In this document: positions 36,656 through 44,858 of the stretch, piece by piece | Layout: each line of letters opens with the position of its first letter | Numbering within the stretch: position 1 is the first letter of the stretch | Assembly: GCA_020852815.1 (NCBI GenBank) | Contig: JADZAN010000016.1 | Location: 1 to 64,000 of the forward strand | DNA: 64,000 bases | Direction: 5' to 3' | Origin: Gemmatimonadaceae bacterium | GTDB lineage: Bacteria; Gemmatimonadota; Gemmatimonadetes; Gemmatimonadales; Gemmatimonadaceae | The notes under the pieces: generated by a model | Seen by the model: the letters and a program-made list of their open reading frames with translations, nothing else | Database searches by the model: none | What the model was told of the DNA's origin: nothing | Translations under genes and position numbers: made by a program

Positions 36656-37691
36656 AGGCACGCCATGCGCCAACCAGGTGCAGCTCGCACAGCTCCGAAG
36701 GGCGCGCGGGATCATCGCTGTCGATGACGACGAAGGCGCGCGACGCATCGGATGGATGCGGCGCTATCCCCTCGACCTTCTCCACCACTGGCTCGCCAGT
36801 GCGGTGCGTGATGGGGGCAAATCGTGGCGCGCCGCCGCCGCGCGGCGTCACGCCGAGCACCGAGCCGGTCACCGCGCCGTCACGCGTGGCGTCGGGAGAC
36901 GATTCGGCGGCTGCCACAAACATCACATGGTTGTCGCGCGCGCAGGCGTCGGTGAAGCCTAACGCCACGCCGCCCAGCACCCCCAGGTGGTACTGTGTCG
37001 TGTCGCGCAGCGCGGGAAGCGCGCCCGCCCCCGGCTGCTGCAACCAGTCGACGAGCGCCGCCGCATCCACGTCGCAGGTGCTGTTGCGCGCCACGTCGCC
37101 ATCGCGCGGCGCCCCGTTGCCGCGCCCAAAGAGGCGGAGCAGGCCGCCGTGCAGCATCACCCCCTCGATGTTCATGTCACTCCCGGCAAAGGCGGTGTCG
37201 CGTCGCAACGCGGCGTAGAGCGGCGCGGCGTCGATCACCGTGACTCGCGGCGACGACGAGAGCGCGTCGTCGATGCGAATCACCCGTTCGCGCTCCGACC
37301 TGGACCCCGACCCGAAAGCGAGCACCGTGCCGCCGTTGGCACCGGGGATCGTCACGCACGCCTCGAGGTCGAGCTTGTCCCCCTTGTTGCCGCGCAGGTC
37401 GTCGAACTGGCGACGCCCGGCCGGTCCCGCGGGGAGCGCGATGCCATGCGCACGCGCCGGCGCGCCGTCGCCTGAGGCACCCCACTCGTCAGGCGGGAGA
37501 AGGGCGATGAAGTTCGTGTCGTCCTGCACCACGGCGAGACGGTCGCCAACCCAGGTGAGGCCGGAACCGGCGCGCACATGGCGCGGCCGGTCGAGCGAGC
37601 TGTCGCCGTCCCCCACGTACAGGAGCGGTCGCCTCGCGGTGATGATTGCCTGCCACGAAGGCTCGGCGATGGCGGTGTAGGAGCGCTGCAT
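36654..37691 (-). CDS. DUF6929-like protein of unknown function
   Basis: A 345-residue protein without a signal peptide. Recognisable pieces are PLLYVGDGDSSLDRPRHV, GSGLTWVGDRLAVVQDDTNF, DDLRGNKGDKLDLEACVTI, MNIEGVMLHGGLLRLFGRGN and a late EKVEGIAPHPSDASRAFVVIDSDDP. The order resembles a small propeller-like protein with an esterase-like DLEA/NIEG pattern, as in proteins labelled DUF6929. I place it there from memory of the motif order only. Its start is preceded on its own strand by a CCCGTCC/CCCGTCT array (37711-37761). It is convergent with the DUF900 gene and divergent from the NAD-binding gene. Confidence 0.6.
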   Translation of the reverse strand: MQRSYTAIAEPSWQAIITARRPLLYVGDGDSSLDRPRHVRAGSGLTWVGDRLAVVQDDTNFIALLPPDEWGASGDGAPARAHGIALPAGPAGRRQFDDLRGNKGDKLDLEACVTIPGANGGTVLAFGSGSRSERERVIRIDDALSSSPRVTVIDAAPLYAALRRDTAFAGSDMNIEGVMLHGGLLRLFGRGNGAPRDGDVARNSTCDVDAAALVDWLQQPGAGALPALRDTTQYHLGVLGGVALGFTDACARDNHVMFVAAAESSPDATRDGAVTGSVLGVTPRGGGAPRFAPITHRTGEPVVEKVEGIAPHPSDASRAFVVIDSDDPARPSELCELHLVGAWRA

Positions 37692-37710
37692 GGGGGGAAA
37701 GTGCGGGCGG

Positions 37711-37866
37711 GGGACGGGAGACGGGAGAAGCGAGACGGGGGACGGGAGACGGGGGACGGGGTTGGACGGCGCGCGGGGGAGTGGGGGCGTGCGGGGGGCG
37801 GTTCTATTGTGGGCGTAGTATCCTTACGGCGCGTTCTTTTCACTCCCGTCCCCCGTCCCCCGTCCC
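37711..37866. repeat. Divergent pair of CCCGTC heptamer arrays
   Basis: The left arm (37711-37761) is GGGGGAC/GGGAGAC units on the plus strand, so CCCGTCT/CCCGTCC faces the minus-strand gene starting at 37691. The right arm (37843-37866) has CCCGTCC units on the plus strand, ending five bases before the ATG at 37872. The arms are inverted relative to each other, 81 bases apart, and could pair. Confidence 0.75.
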
Positions 37867-37871
37867 AAATC

Positions 37872-38531
37872 ATGCCTGGTCGGCGCGTGCTTCTCGCTGG
37901 AGCGACGGGGTTGGTGGGGCGCGAGCTGCTCGCGCTCCTCGAGGCCGATCAGGGCGTGGCCGAGGTCGTCGTGCTCGTCAGGCGCGCCCTCGCCACGGAG
38001 GTCGACGACCGCCGAGTGCGCGTGGTGGTAACAGACTTCGAGGCGCTGGACGACGCGGCGCGCCGGAACCCTTCGCTGTTCGCCGTCGACCAGCTCTTCT
38101 GCGCCCTCGGCACCACCATCAAGCAGGCGGGGTCGCAGCCGGCGTTCCGTCGCGTGGACCATGACTATCCGTTGCAGCTGGCGCGACTGGCGCGCGCGGC
38201 GGGGGCTCGGCATTTCCTCCTCGTGAGCGCGCTCGGCGCCGACGCCGGCTCGCGCGTCTTCTACAATCGCGTGAAGGGAGAACTGGAACGAGCGGTTCGC
38301 GCGCTCGACTTCCGGTCGCTCACCATCGCGCGCCCATCGCTCCTCGAGGGCGATCGCCAGGAGGTGCGCCCCGGCGAGCGACTCGCGGCCCTGTTCGGCT
38401 GGCTCGCCCCGGCTCGCTGGAAGCCCGTCCACGTGCGACAGGTGGCGCGCGCGCTGGTGGCGGCCGCCGCGGCCGACGCGCCCGGTGAACAAATCATGGA
38501 GAACACCCGGCTGCGCGAGTTCGCGCGCTGA
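37872..38531 (+). CDS. NAD(P)-binding, SDR-like atypical epimerase protein
   Basis: A 219-residue Rossmann-fold protein of the NAD(P)-binding (NmrA/HTATIP2-like) type. The nucleotide loop is LLAGATGLVGRELL (residues 7-20). LFCALGTTIKQAGSQPAFRRVDHDYP is the signature of the oxidoreductase group related to HTATIP2/YwnB. HFLLVSALGADAGSRVFYNRVKGELE contains the serine and the YNRVK motif that stands for the usual YxxxK. The C-terminus (RPSLLEGDRQEVRPGERLA, VHVRQVARALVAAA) closes the substrate site. The substrate is unknown. The chosen ATG lies five bases after the heptamer array, without a purine-rich ribosome-binding site. Confidence 0.8.
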   Translation: MPGRRVLLAGATGLVGRELLALLEADQGVAEVVVLVRRALATEVDDRRVRVVVTDFEALDDAARRNPSLFAVDQLFCALGTTIKQAGSQPAFRRVDHDYPLQLARLARAAGARHFLLVSALGADAGSRVFYNRVKGELERAVRALDFRSLTIARPSLLEGDRQEVRPGERLAALFGWLAPARWKPVHVRQVARALVAAAAADAPGEQIMENTRLREFAR

Positions 38532-38546
38532 AGCTCCGCCAACGAT

Positions 38547-38584
38547 TCGCGCCCGCCCATCGACGATGTCGAGGGCGGGCGCGA
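38547..38584. terminator. Bidirectional terminator-like hairpin
   Basis: A perfect 12-base stem (TCGCGCCCGCCC with GGGCGGGCGCGA) with a 14-base loop lies between the convergent NAD-binding and nitronate monooxygenase genes. It is centred in the 74-base gap, as expected for a shared terminator. Confidence 0.6.
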
Positions 38585-38605
38585 GTGGCGAATACAGATG
38601 CAACT

Positions 38606-40036
38606 TCAGGCCGGGACCAACGCCTGCCGCTGCAAGTAGGCGATCGCGTCGGCGGCGTTGTACGAGTCGCGCCCCTGCAGGAACTTCATGATGTTCACCA
38701 CGTCGTCGCCGCTCGTGACCAACGGCGGCTCCACGTACCCGTCGCGCTGCTGCCCCATGCCGATGTCGGCCATGAGCGCGTTGCACAGGCACTGGCGCCC
38801 CTCGGTGTCGGCAATGTCGCCACCCTTGGCGACGTACGTGTCCACCGGCTCGGCTGCGCATCGGTAGGTGATGCGACCGTCAGTCCCGTGATGCGCCGTG
38901 CGCAGGTAGCCCAGGTCGCACACGCGCGTGCGCGGAGAGCTGAGGATCGGGAGCCCGCTCACCATTGCCAGCTTGAACGGGAAGCCCGTGGGCGAGGCGC
39001 GGATGTCGGTGCGTACCGTGAGCCGGTCGTCGGCCGCGGCCGAGAGGACCGCCGCCTTGATCTCCGGCGTGAAGCCCCCTTCCTCGCTATAGGCGAAGAG
39101 CGTCCCCACCTGGATGCCGGCCGCACCGTGCGCGAGCGCGGTCTCGAGCCCCTCGGGAGAACCGGAGCCGCCGGCCAGCCAGAAGGGGAGTCCGAGTTCG
39201 CGCATGGCCGCCATGTCGACCACGTCGCGTTCGCCGTAGATCGGTTCCCCGGTGTCGGAGAGCTTGAGCGCTCCGCGAGGCGGAGCATTGTGCCCTCCCG
39301 CCGTGGGCCCTTCCACCACAAAGCCGTCGACGCGCCCGTTTGCCTTGCGCTGGAGGTTCTGCGCCAGCGACGCCGCGGAGACAATGGGGAAGAAGAGCGG
39401 GCGATCGAGTGCCTCGCTGGCCACCGGGTTGTGCAGCTTGGGGTCGAAGACGAGCGTCGCCGTCTGCCCCGAGGGCATCCCCTCCACGTCGAACTTGATG
39501 GTCGCCGTCTCGTGCTGCGCCATCGCGTCCAGCGCCCCCGGGATGTCCCGCGGAATCCCCGCCCCCATCAGGACCACGTTCACCCCGGCCAGCATCGCAC
39601 CGTAGAGCGTGGGGAGGTTGGGCATCTGCACCTTGGTGAGGAGGTTGATCCCCACCATGCCGTCGTGTCCTTCCTTCGCCAGCGACACCTCCACGAACGA
39701 GGCGAGCATGGTGATCTGCTGGCGCAGCGGATTCATCGTCTGGCGATACATCGGGAGGAGCTTGTACTGCTCCCCGGCCGCACGCCCCTCGGGCTTGAAG
39801 AAGCGCTTGAGCACGTGCTGCGTGACGTCGGGGATCGGGAACTTCGCCATCGCGCGACGCACGCTCCCGCACGGATCGCCATCCTGCAGGCGCCGCACCA
39901 GGACGCTGTCGATCGAGGTCCCCGACACGACACCGAGTTGCCCCGCCGACGCGACGGCGCGCGCGAGGCGCCAGTTGGAGACGGCGATTCCCATCCCCCC
40001 CTGGATGATCTGCGGAAGTCGAATGCGATCAGTCAT
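38606..40036 (-). CDS. Nitronate monooxygenase/PfaD-like flavoprotein
   Basis: A 476-residue FMN-dependent TIM-barrel protein of the 2-nitropropane dioxygenase family. It starts with RLPQIIQGGMGIAVSNWRLA, the typical phosphate-loop opening, and continues with GQLGVVSGTSID, GMVGINLLTKVQMPNLPT, ATLVFDPKLHNP, DGFVVEGPTAGGHNAPPRG, LPFWLAGGSGSPEG and GAAGIQVGTLFAYSEE. The GGHN histidine and the GGSGSPEG flavin loop are intact. At 476 residues it is longer than usual nitronate monooxygenases (about 330-380). Its C-terminal extension contains several cysteines (YRCAAEPVDTYVAKGGD, RQCLCNALMAD), resembling the PfaD/FabD-associated long form. It may act on nitroalkanes or as an enoyl reductase. No polyketide genes are nearby. 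Confidence 0.8.
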   Translation of the reverse strand: MTDRIRLPQIIQGGMGIAVSNWRLARAVASAGQLGVVSGTSIDSVLVRRLQDGDPCGSVRRAMAKFPIPDVTQHVLKRFFKPEGRAAGEQYKLLPMYRQTMNPLRQQITMLASFVEVSLAKEGHDGMVGINLLTKVQMPNLPTLYGAMLAGVNVVLMGAGIPRDIPGALDAMAQHETATIKFDVEGMPSGQTATLVFDPKLHNPVASEALDRPLFFPIVSAASLAQNLQRKANGRVDGFVVEGPTAGGHNAPPRGALKLSDTGEPIYGERDVVDMAAMRELGLPFWLAGGSGSPEGLETALAHGAAGIQVGTLFAYSEEGGFTPEIKAAVLSAAADDRLTVRTDIRASPTGFPFKLAMVSGLPILSSPRTRVCDLGYLRTAHHGTDGRITYRCAAEPVDTYVAKGGDIADTEGRQCLCNALMADIGMGQQRDGYVEPPLVTSGDDVVNIMKFLQGRDSYNAADAIAYLQRQALVPA

Positions 40037-40613
40037 TGCAGCAGGCTAAAGTCGGAGTTGCGAACCCACAATCTGCTTTCCCTGATAGTTCCGTGGTGAC
40101 CCCCCATCCGGGCGGGGCGACGCGCGAACCGGACGTGCTATCCGTGCACCGAGCGCCAGGGGGCCCGAGCGCCGCGCGTTGCGGCTGCTCCGCGCCCTTC
40201 GCCTTACCACCGCGCCAGTCCTTGTAGCCCATTCCACGGAGCATTGCAAGGCGTGGGTCGTTCCTAACGAGTCGGCGTGTACCCCGCGCGCCGCGACGAC
40301 CACCCGCGCCGTTCACCGTTCCGACCACGCCCACCGGGTCCAGCTCGGCGACGCGATCACCTTCGTAGTCGACGACGCAGCGCGACTTCGGGCACTTTTT
40401 CTCGCCTCCCAGATGGCGGCGCTGCTGTGTCGCGAGCACTCGGAGCGGCTGGCGCAGAGCTTCCAAGGCGAGGGAGGCGGGGGAGGAGTGAACGGAAGGA
40501 GAGCAGGGGAGATCGGGGGAGAGCGGGAGCGCGAAGCAGGCCGTCCTGATTGGCAACCTCTCACCGACGGCGTCACCACGCGCCAGTTTGCGAGCTTCCC
40601 GACGGGAGATCAC
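40037..40613. other. 577-base gap without a secure gene
   Basis: This gap lies between two divergent genes. On the minus strand a frame open through about 40440-40030 could encode a small basic protein (GEKKCPKSRCVVDYEGDRVA, GRRGARGTRRLVRNDPRLAML, GYKDWRGGKAKGAEQ). It has no convincing start codon or ribosome-binding site. No RNA or repeat was recognised in the rest. Confidence 0.4.
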
Positions 40614-41414
40614 ATGCTTGCCTTCGATCGGCAACGATTCTTCGGCGCCTTCAGTCCTTCGACCGGCGTAGCGCTGAACCCGGGACGTCAGGCGGGGCTC
40701 ACCTTCCTGCTCGAGCAATTCGAGCGTGACGCCGCCTTCACGAACCACCGTGAACTCGCCTACGTCCTGGCCACCGTGCACTGGGAGACGGGACGCACCT
40801 TCGCTCCTGTGAAGGAAGTCCGCGCCGACGCGCAACGCAATCCGAAACTGTATACCCTTCAGGAACGCTACTGGCCGAGCGGTTACTATGGGCGCGGCTA
40901 CGTCCAGCTCACCTGGGATTACAACTATCGAAACGCCTCCCAGAAGCTGAAGGGTGAGGCGTTCACGGTGGGGGGCGTCGCGGTGACGGTCACGCCCATG
41001 ACTTTCCTGGAGCATCCCGAGTACCTGCTGGATCCGCAGATTTCCTACCGGATCGCGTCGCGCGGGATGCGTGAAGGGTGGTTCACGGGGGCCAGGCTGT
41101 CGCGCTTCATCAGCGCCGGCGCCGCGGACTATGTGAATGCCCGCAAGATCATCAATGGCCTCGACCAGGCGGAGACGATCGCCTCCTTGGCGCGGAAGTA
41201 CGAGGCGTTGCTGGCCGCCGCCGCGAGCGTCCCGCCAGGCGGAGTGGTCGTTCCGTCGGTTTCGGTAGGCGGCGCCGCGAGCCTCGGCGCCGCGCGATCC
41301 GCCCCGCTCAAAGCCGCGAAGCGCGCTTCCAAAGCGAAGCGCGCTTCCAAGGCGAAGCGCGCCCCCACCCCCCGCAAACGCCCCCGCCCCACCCGCACCA
41401 CTCCCAAGAAGTAG
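40614..41414 (+). CDS. GH19 chitinase/lysozyme-like protein with Lys-rich tail
   Basis: A 266-residue protein. The start is placed at MLAFDRQRFFGAF, with GGGAG about eight bases upstream; the frame is open further upstream but that sequence is not domain-like. Residues 1-190 match the compact GH19 endolysin/chitinase fold: LAYVLATVHWETGRTFAPVKE carries the catalytic glutamates, and SGYYGRGYVQLTWDYNYRNAS the substrate cleft. The last 50 residues form a Gly/Ala linker and then a strongly basic tail with AKRASKAKRASKAKRAPTP and RKRPRPTRTTPKK, like a histone H1 C-terminus. No signal peptide is present, so release would need a holin, lysis or another route. A phage origin is possible but no phage genes are adjacent. 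Peptidoglycan or chitin could be the substrate. Confidence 0.8.
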   Translation: MLAFDRQRFFGAFSPSTGVALNPGRQAGLTFLLEQFERDAAFTNHRELAYVLATVHWETGRTFAPVKEVRADAQRNPKLYTLQERYWPSGYYGRGYVQLTWDYNYRNASQKLKGEAFTVGGVAVTVTPMTFLEHPEYLLDPQISYRIASRGMREGWFTGARLSRFISAGAADYVNARKIINGLDQAETIASLARKYEALLAAAASVPPGGVVVPSVSVGGAASLGAARSAPLKAAKRASKAKRASKAKRAPTPRKRPRPTRTTPKK

Positions 41415-41468
41415 CCCCCCCCGCCAGCAAAACGAAGAAGGCGCGCCTCCACCCTGAGCACGCGCCCT

Positions 41469-41564
41469 CTCGTCCCTAGCTTTCGCTGGGGCAGGCTTCT
41501 CGTCCCCAGCCTTCGCTGGGGCAGGCCTCTCGTCCTCTCGTCTTCTCGTCCTCTCGTCTTCTCG
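41469..41564 (-). repeat. Hairpin plus CTCGTCTT/CTCGTCCT array after M20 gene
   Basis: A 30-base unit containing the CCCCAGC-CTTC-GCTGGGG hairpin occurs twice in tandem (41469-41498, slightly diverged; 41499-41528). Four eight-base units alternating CTCGTCCT and CTCGTCTT follow (41529-41560). The array ends just before the minus-strand stop codon at 41565, so the purine strand follows that gene. Its layout repeats after the paralogous gene at 44859. Confidence 0.75.
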
Positions 41565-43202
41565 CTACTGTGCCACCGGCTTCACCACCGGATACTTGAT
41601 CCCCAACTGCTCCAGATAGCTCTTGTACTTGGACGAGTCGTAGTAGTACGGCTTCATCAGCGGGCGGTACTTCGCCATGATCTCCTCGTTGAGCCAGATC
41701 GGCGGGCCGTCGTTAGGCCCGAGGAACGACTTGTACTTCATCGTCTTGGTCTGGACGTTGTTGAAGTAGTCCCAGGCGTCGGCGACGAGCTTCGGGGTGA
41801 GGAGGATGTCGAGGAGCGTTGCCGCCTGCACCTTGGCGCCGGCCACCGCCCCCTTGTGCGCGATCGGCGTCGCCATCGAGATCCCGTTGGCCCAGTTGTG
41901 CCCCGGGAGCCCCGGGATGTTCGACGGAAAGCGCAGCGTGACGGTCGGGACGTTCCACGAGATGTCGCCGATGTCATCCGAGCCGCCGCCTAACGACCGG
42001 CTCTGGTCCACGGGGCCCCCCAGCGAGTCGACCTGCGTCTCCAGCCCCACCTCCCGCACCTTGAGTTCGCGCTGGATCCCCTTGGCGAGGGCGATGTCGT
42101 TGGCATCCCACTTGGGGTCGCCGACGCGCTGGATGTTGGCCTGCGTGGCCTGGGCAATGGCCTTGTTGAAGTGGCCGCTCCACGCCGACCCGAGGATCAT
42201 GACCGTGTCGAGCTTGGTGTCGGTCATCATCGCCGCGCCCTGCGCGATGCGCTTGGCCGCCTCGAAGTTGGCCTGCACGCGATCGTAGTCGCGCTCGCGG
42301 ATGTAGAACCAGATCGACGCCGTCTGCGGCACCACGTTGGGCTGGTCGCCGCCGTCCTTGATCACGTAGTGCGAGCGCTGCGCGGGTTCGAGGTGCTCAC
42401 GCTTGAACTCCCACCCCTGGCCCATGAGCATGACCGCGTCGAGCGCCGACTTGCCGCGCCACGGGGCGCCAGCGGAGTGCGCCGTCTGTCCCCTGAACTT
42501 GAAGAGCGCCGTCACGATCGCGTTGGACCCCGACTGCCCCCACGACACGCCGAGGTTGTTGCCCACGTGCGTGAAGAGCGTGACGTCGACGTCCTTGAAG
42601 ACGCCGGCGCGCACCAGGTGCGCCTTGCCGGCCACCTGCTCTTCGGCGACCCCGGGCCAGATCTTGAGCGTGCCGGGAATCTTCTCGCGCTCCATGATCT
42701 CCTTCACCACGAGCGCTGCGGCGATGTTGACCGCCTGCCCCGAGTTGTGCCCTTCACCATGCCCCGGCGCCCCGGGAACCAGCGCCTCGAAGTAGCCGTA
42801 CGCCGGCTTCTGGTTGGATTGGGGAATCCCGTCGATGTCCGAGCCTAACGCGATGACCGGCTTTCCCGACCCCCAGGTGCCCACGAACGCCGTCGGCATC
42901 CCCGCCACGCCGCGCTCCACCGTGAAGCCGTTCTGCTCGAGGAGGTTGGTGAGGTACTTCGACGTCTCGAACTCCTGCATCCCGAGTTCGCCGAAGGAGA
43001 AGATCTGGTCGATCATCTGCTGCACGAGCGTGGCCCGCTCGTCGACCTTGGCGATGGCCTCGGCCTTGAGCTTCTCGAGGCGCGCATCGGGCTTGGGCGG
43101 CTTCTGCGCCGACGCGAGCCTTGGCGCGAGCGTTGGCACGAGCGTTGGCACGAGCGTGAGCGCGGCGAGCGTCAGCGACTGCAGCGTACGGGTGAGTCTC
43201 AT
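41565..43202 (-). CDS. Exported M20-family amidohydrolase (AbgB/p-aminobenzoyl-glutamate-like)
   Basis: A 545-residue exported metallo-amidohydrolase. The start is placed at MRLTRTLQSL, directly before a signal peptide ending RLASAQ; the upstream frame is non-coding in character. The mature enzyme has the M20 core: DQIFSFGELGMQEFETSKYL, VIALGSDIDGIPQSNQKP with the first metal Asp, PGAPGHGEGHNSGQAVNIAAAL with ligand His/Glu residues, IWPGVAEEQVAGKAHLV carrying the catalytic and metal Glu, and the dimerisation lid (FKFRGQTAHSAGAPWRGKSALDAV). These are AbgB/IAA-amino-acid-hydrolase signatures, for hydrolysis of N-acyl amino acids or aryl-amides. A near-identical paralogue lies at 44859-46475 on the same strand. 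The true substrate is unknown; a periplasmic role is inferred. Confidence 0.9.
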   Translation of the reverse strand: MRLTRTLQSLTLAALTLVPTLVPTLAPRLASAQKPPKPDARLEKLKAEAIAKVDERATLVQQMIDQIFSFGELGMQEFETSKYLTNLLEQNGFTVERGVAGMPTAFVGTWGSGKPVIALGSDIDGIPQSNQKPAYGYFEALVPGAPGHGEGHNSGQAVNIAAALVVKEIMEREKIPGTLKIWPGVAEEQVAGKAHLVRAGVFKDVDVTLFTHVGNNLGVSWGQSGSNAIVTALFKFRGQTAHSAGAPWRGKSALDAVMLMGQGWEFKREHLEPAQRSHYVIKDGGDQPNVVPQTASIWFYIRERDYDRVQANFEAAKRIAQGAAMMTDTKLDTVMILGSAWSGHFNKAIAQATQANIQRVGDPKWDANDIALAKGIQRELKVREVGLETQVDSLGGPVDQSRSLGGGSDDIGDISWNVPTVTLRFPSNIPGLPGHNWANGISMATPIAHKGAVAGAKVQAATLLDILLTPKLVADAWDYFNNVQTKTMKYKSFLGPNDGPPIWLNEEIMAKYRPLMKPYYYDSSKYKSYLEQLGIKYPVVKPVAQ

Positions 43203-43219
43203 GGCGTGGTTGGGAAGAG

Positions 43220-43271
43220 ACGAGAGTCGTGTCCCAGCACTGGCTGGGGCCATCCCCGGCGAAAGCCGGGA
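43220..43271 (-). repeat. Diverged hairpin pair upstream of the first M20 gene
   Basis: Two small stems lie here: CCCAGC-ACTG-GCTGGG (43233-43248) and CCCGGC-GAAA-GCCGGG (43255-43270), the latter with a GNRA-type loop on the plus strand. On the minus strand CTCTCGTCTCTTCCC follows, leading to the start codon at 43202. It looks like a degenerate member of the intergenic hairpin-array family. Confidence 0.55.
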
Positions 43272-43535
43272 ACGATACGGCGAGCGTGCTCGGGGGAGGT
43301 TGCGGGGCGCGGCGCGTGGTGGCAAGTCGGGATGAAGCGGATACGTGGGCGGGAGGTGGGGCGTTGGGGATGAGCGTTGGAGGGATCGCCATCGGGGCGG
43401 GCGATCGAGCACGGCGCGATTTCATCGACTCCTAATCTGAATCACCAGTGGTGGCTCTGGACGCCAGGGGGCGACGGATGGAGGATGCGTCGAGACGCAG
43501 CGAGGCGCGAGATTCCCGAACGCCGGAGGGCGGCG

Positions 43536-44765
43536 ATGCGGAGGCGAGGCGCAGGAGCGCGAGTGTGTGTGCTGCTGGTGATGTTGGCGGTGCTGGCGAC
43601 GCTCGGGAGCGAGACAAGTGCGGCGCAGCAAGTCCGCGATTCCTCGGGGGTGCGCCTCATCCGCTATGGTGCGCGTGACCGCGCGCCGGAGTGGCGCCTG
43701 GAATCGTCGCCGCTCCTTTCCATTGGCGGCGCGGAGTCGGAGGGAGCGGCGTCGTTCTCCAACATTGCCGGCGTCGTGCGGCTGGGCGACGGGCGCGTGG
43801 TCGTGGGCGATGCCAGCACGAACGAGCTGCGCGTCTTTGACCAGTCCGGCGACCTGGTGCGAAAGCTGGGACGCAAGGGACGGGGCCCCGGCGAGTTCGA
43901 CGGACTGCTGAAGCTGGTGCGTGTGGCCGACACCGTGGGCGCCGTGGACCGCGCCGGCCGGCTGCAAATCTTTGCGCCTGACGGCTCGCTCTTGCGCTCG
44001 GTGGCGCGTCCGGCCTTTCGCGTGGGGGCGCTTGCCTTCCAGGGGAGCTACTTCGCCGACTGGACGCTCCTCGCCTTCGGCTACCCGGAGCCCCCCGACA
44101 TGACGCGCTCACGCAGCATCGCGCCGATGACGGTGGGGCTCGTCTCTCCCGACGGCCGCGACCAGCGCATCATCGACACGCTCCCCGGGGTGGAAGTCGT
44201 ACGCAGCGGGGGCGGCCCGCCGCTGCCGGTTCAGTTCGCGCCGCAGTCGTATCTCGTGGTCGCGGGCGAGCGCGCGTGCGGCGGCTATCCGCTGACGTGG
44301 GAGGTGAAGTGCTTCGACCGCACGGGACGCCTGGTCTCGCGCACGGTGCGCGACGTGCCGCGTGCACCACTCTCCGGCGAAGCGCGCGCCTTCCACGAGT
44401 CGGAGACAATGCGCGGCATGCGGTCGGCGCCCAAGGCGCAGCAGGACGAGGTGCGGGAGATGTTGCGCCTCACGCAATACGCGCCCACCGCCCCCGCCTA
44501 CGGCCGCCTGATTGGCAACGGGGCGGGTGAGGTCTGGATCGCCCCCTTCGACCATCGCTCGGCGATGATGACCGCCGAGTTGCACCCGACGGGGAGCGCG
44601 GCGCAGCGGTGGAGCGTTGTCGGGCGTGACGGCCGCTGGCTTGCCGATGTGCAGCTGCCGGCGCGCTTCGCCCTGCTGGACGCCGGCGCGGACTACGTCG
44701 CCGGCATCCAGCGTGACGCCGACGACGTGGAGCGCGTGGTGGTCTATCGCCTCCTTCGACGGTGA
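43536..44765 (+). CDS. Exported six-bladed beta-propeller protein
   Basis: A 409-residue exported protein. The start is at MRRRGAGARV because GGAGGG lies five bases upstream; a longer frame has no such site. The signal peptide is RVCVLLVMLAVLATLGSETSAAQ. The mature part reads like 6-bladed-propeller proteins of the TolB/NHL class: VVRLGDGRVVVGDASTNELRVF, LVRKLGRKGRGPGEFDGLLKL and VGAVDRAGRLQIFAPDGSLL, with blades less regular than in the NHL proteins elsewhere in the window. No catalytic motif is seen. It is divergent from the first M20 gene and convergent with the second, and so is enclosed by the two paralogues. Confidence 0.78.
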   Translation: MRRRGAGARVCVLLVMLAVLATLGSETSAAQQVRDSSGVRLIRYGARDRAPEWRLESSPLLSIGGAESEGAASFSNIAGVVRLGDGRVVVGDASTNELRVFDQSGDLVRKLGRKGRGPGEFDGLLKLVRVADTVGAVDRAGRLQIFAPDGSLLRSVARPAFRVGALAFQGSYFADWTLLAFGYPEPPDMTRSRSIAPMTVGLVSPDGRDQRIIDTLPGVEVVRSGGGPPLPVQFAPQSYLVVAGERACGGYPLTWEVKCFDRTGRLVSRTVRDVPRAPLSGEARAFHESETMRGMRSAPKAQQDEVREMLRLTQYAPTAPAYGRLIGNGAGEVWIAPFDHRSAMMTAELHPTGSAAQRWSVVGRDGRWLADVQLPARFALLDAGADYVAGIQRDADDVERVVVYRLLRR

Positions 44766-44804
44766 GCGTCACAGTCCGGAGCCCCGTGCCACCACGCCGC
44801 CGCC

Positions 44805-44856
44805 CCTCTCGTCCCCAGCCTTCGCTGGGGCAGGCTTCCCGTCCTCTCGTGTTCTC
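44805..44856 (-). repeat. Hairpin plus CT array after second M20 gene
   Basis: CTCTCGTCCCCAGCCTTCGCTGGGGC (perfect hairpin at 44813-44830), then AGGCTTCCCGTCCTCTCGTGTTCTCC, ends just before the minus-strand stop at 44859. The placement is the same as in the array after the first M20 gene, with the purine strand following the gene. Confidence 0.7.
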
Positions 44857-44858
44857 CC

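Noticed and set aside
40030-40440. Possible small basic protein on the minus strand (CPKSRCVVDYEGDRVAELD, GMGYKDWRGGKAKGAEQ)
   Set aside because: Composition is more protein-like than most shadows, but there is no ATG, no ribosome-binding site and no known family; not strong enough to list as a gene.
41469-41564. Tandem units considered as a CRISPR array
   Set aside because: Units are 8 and 30 bases in direct succession with no variable spacers and no cas genes; it is an interspersed hairpin array.
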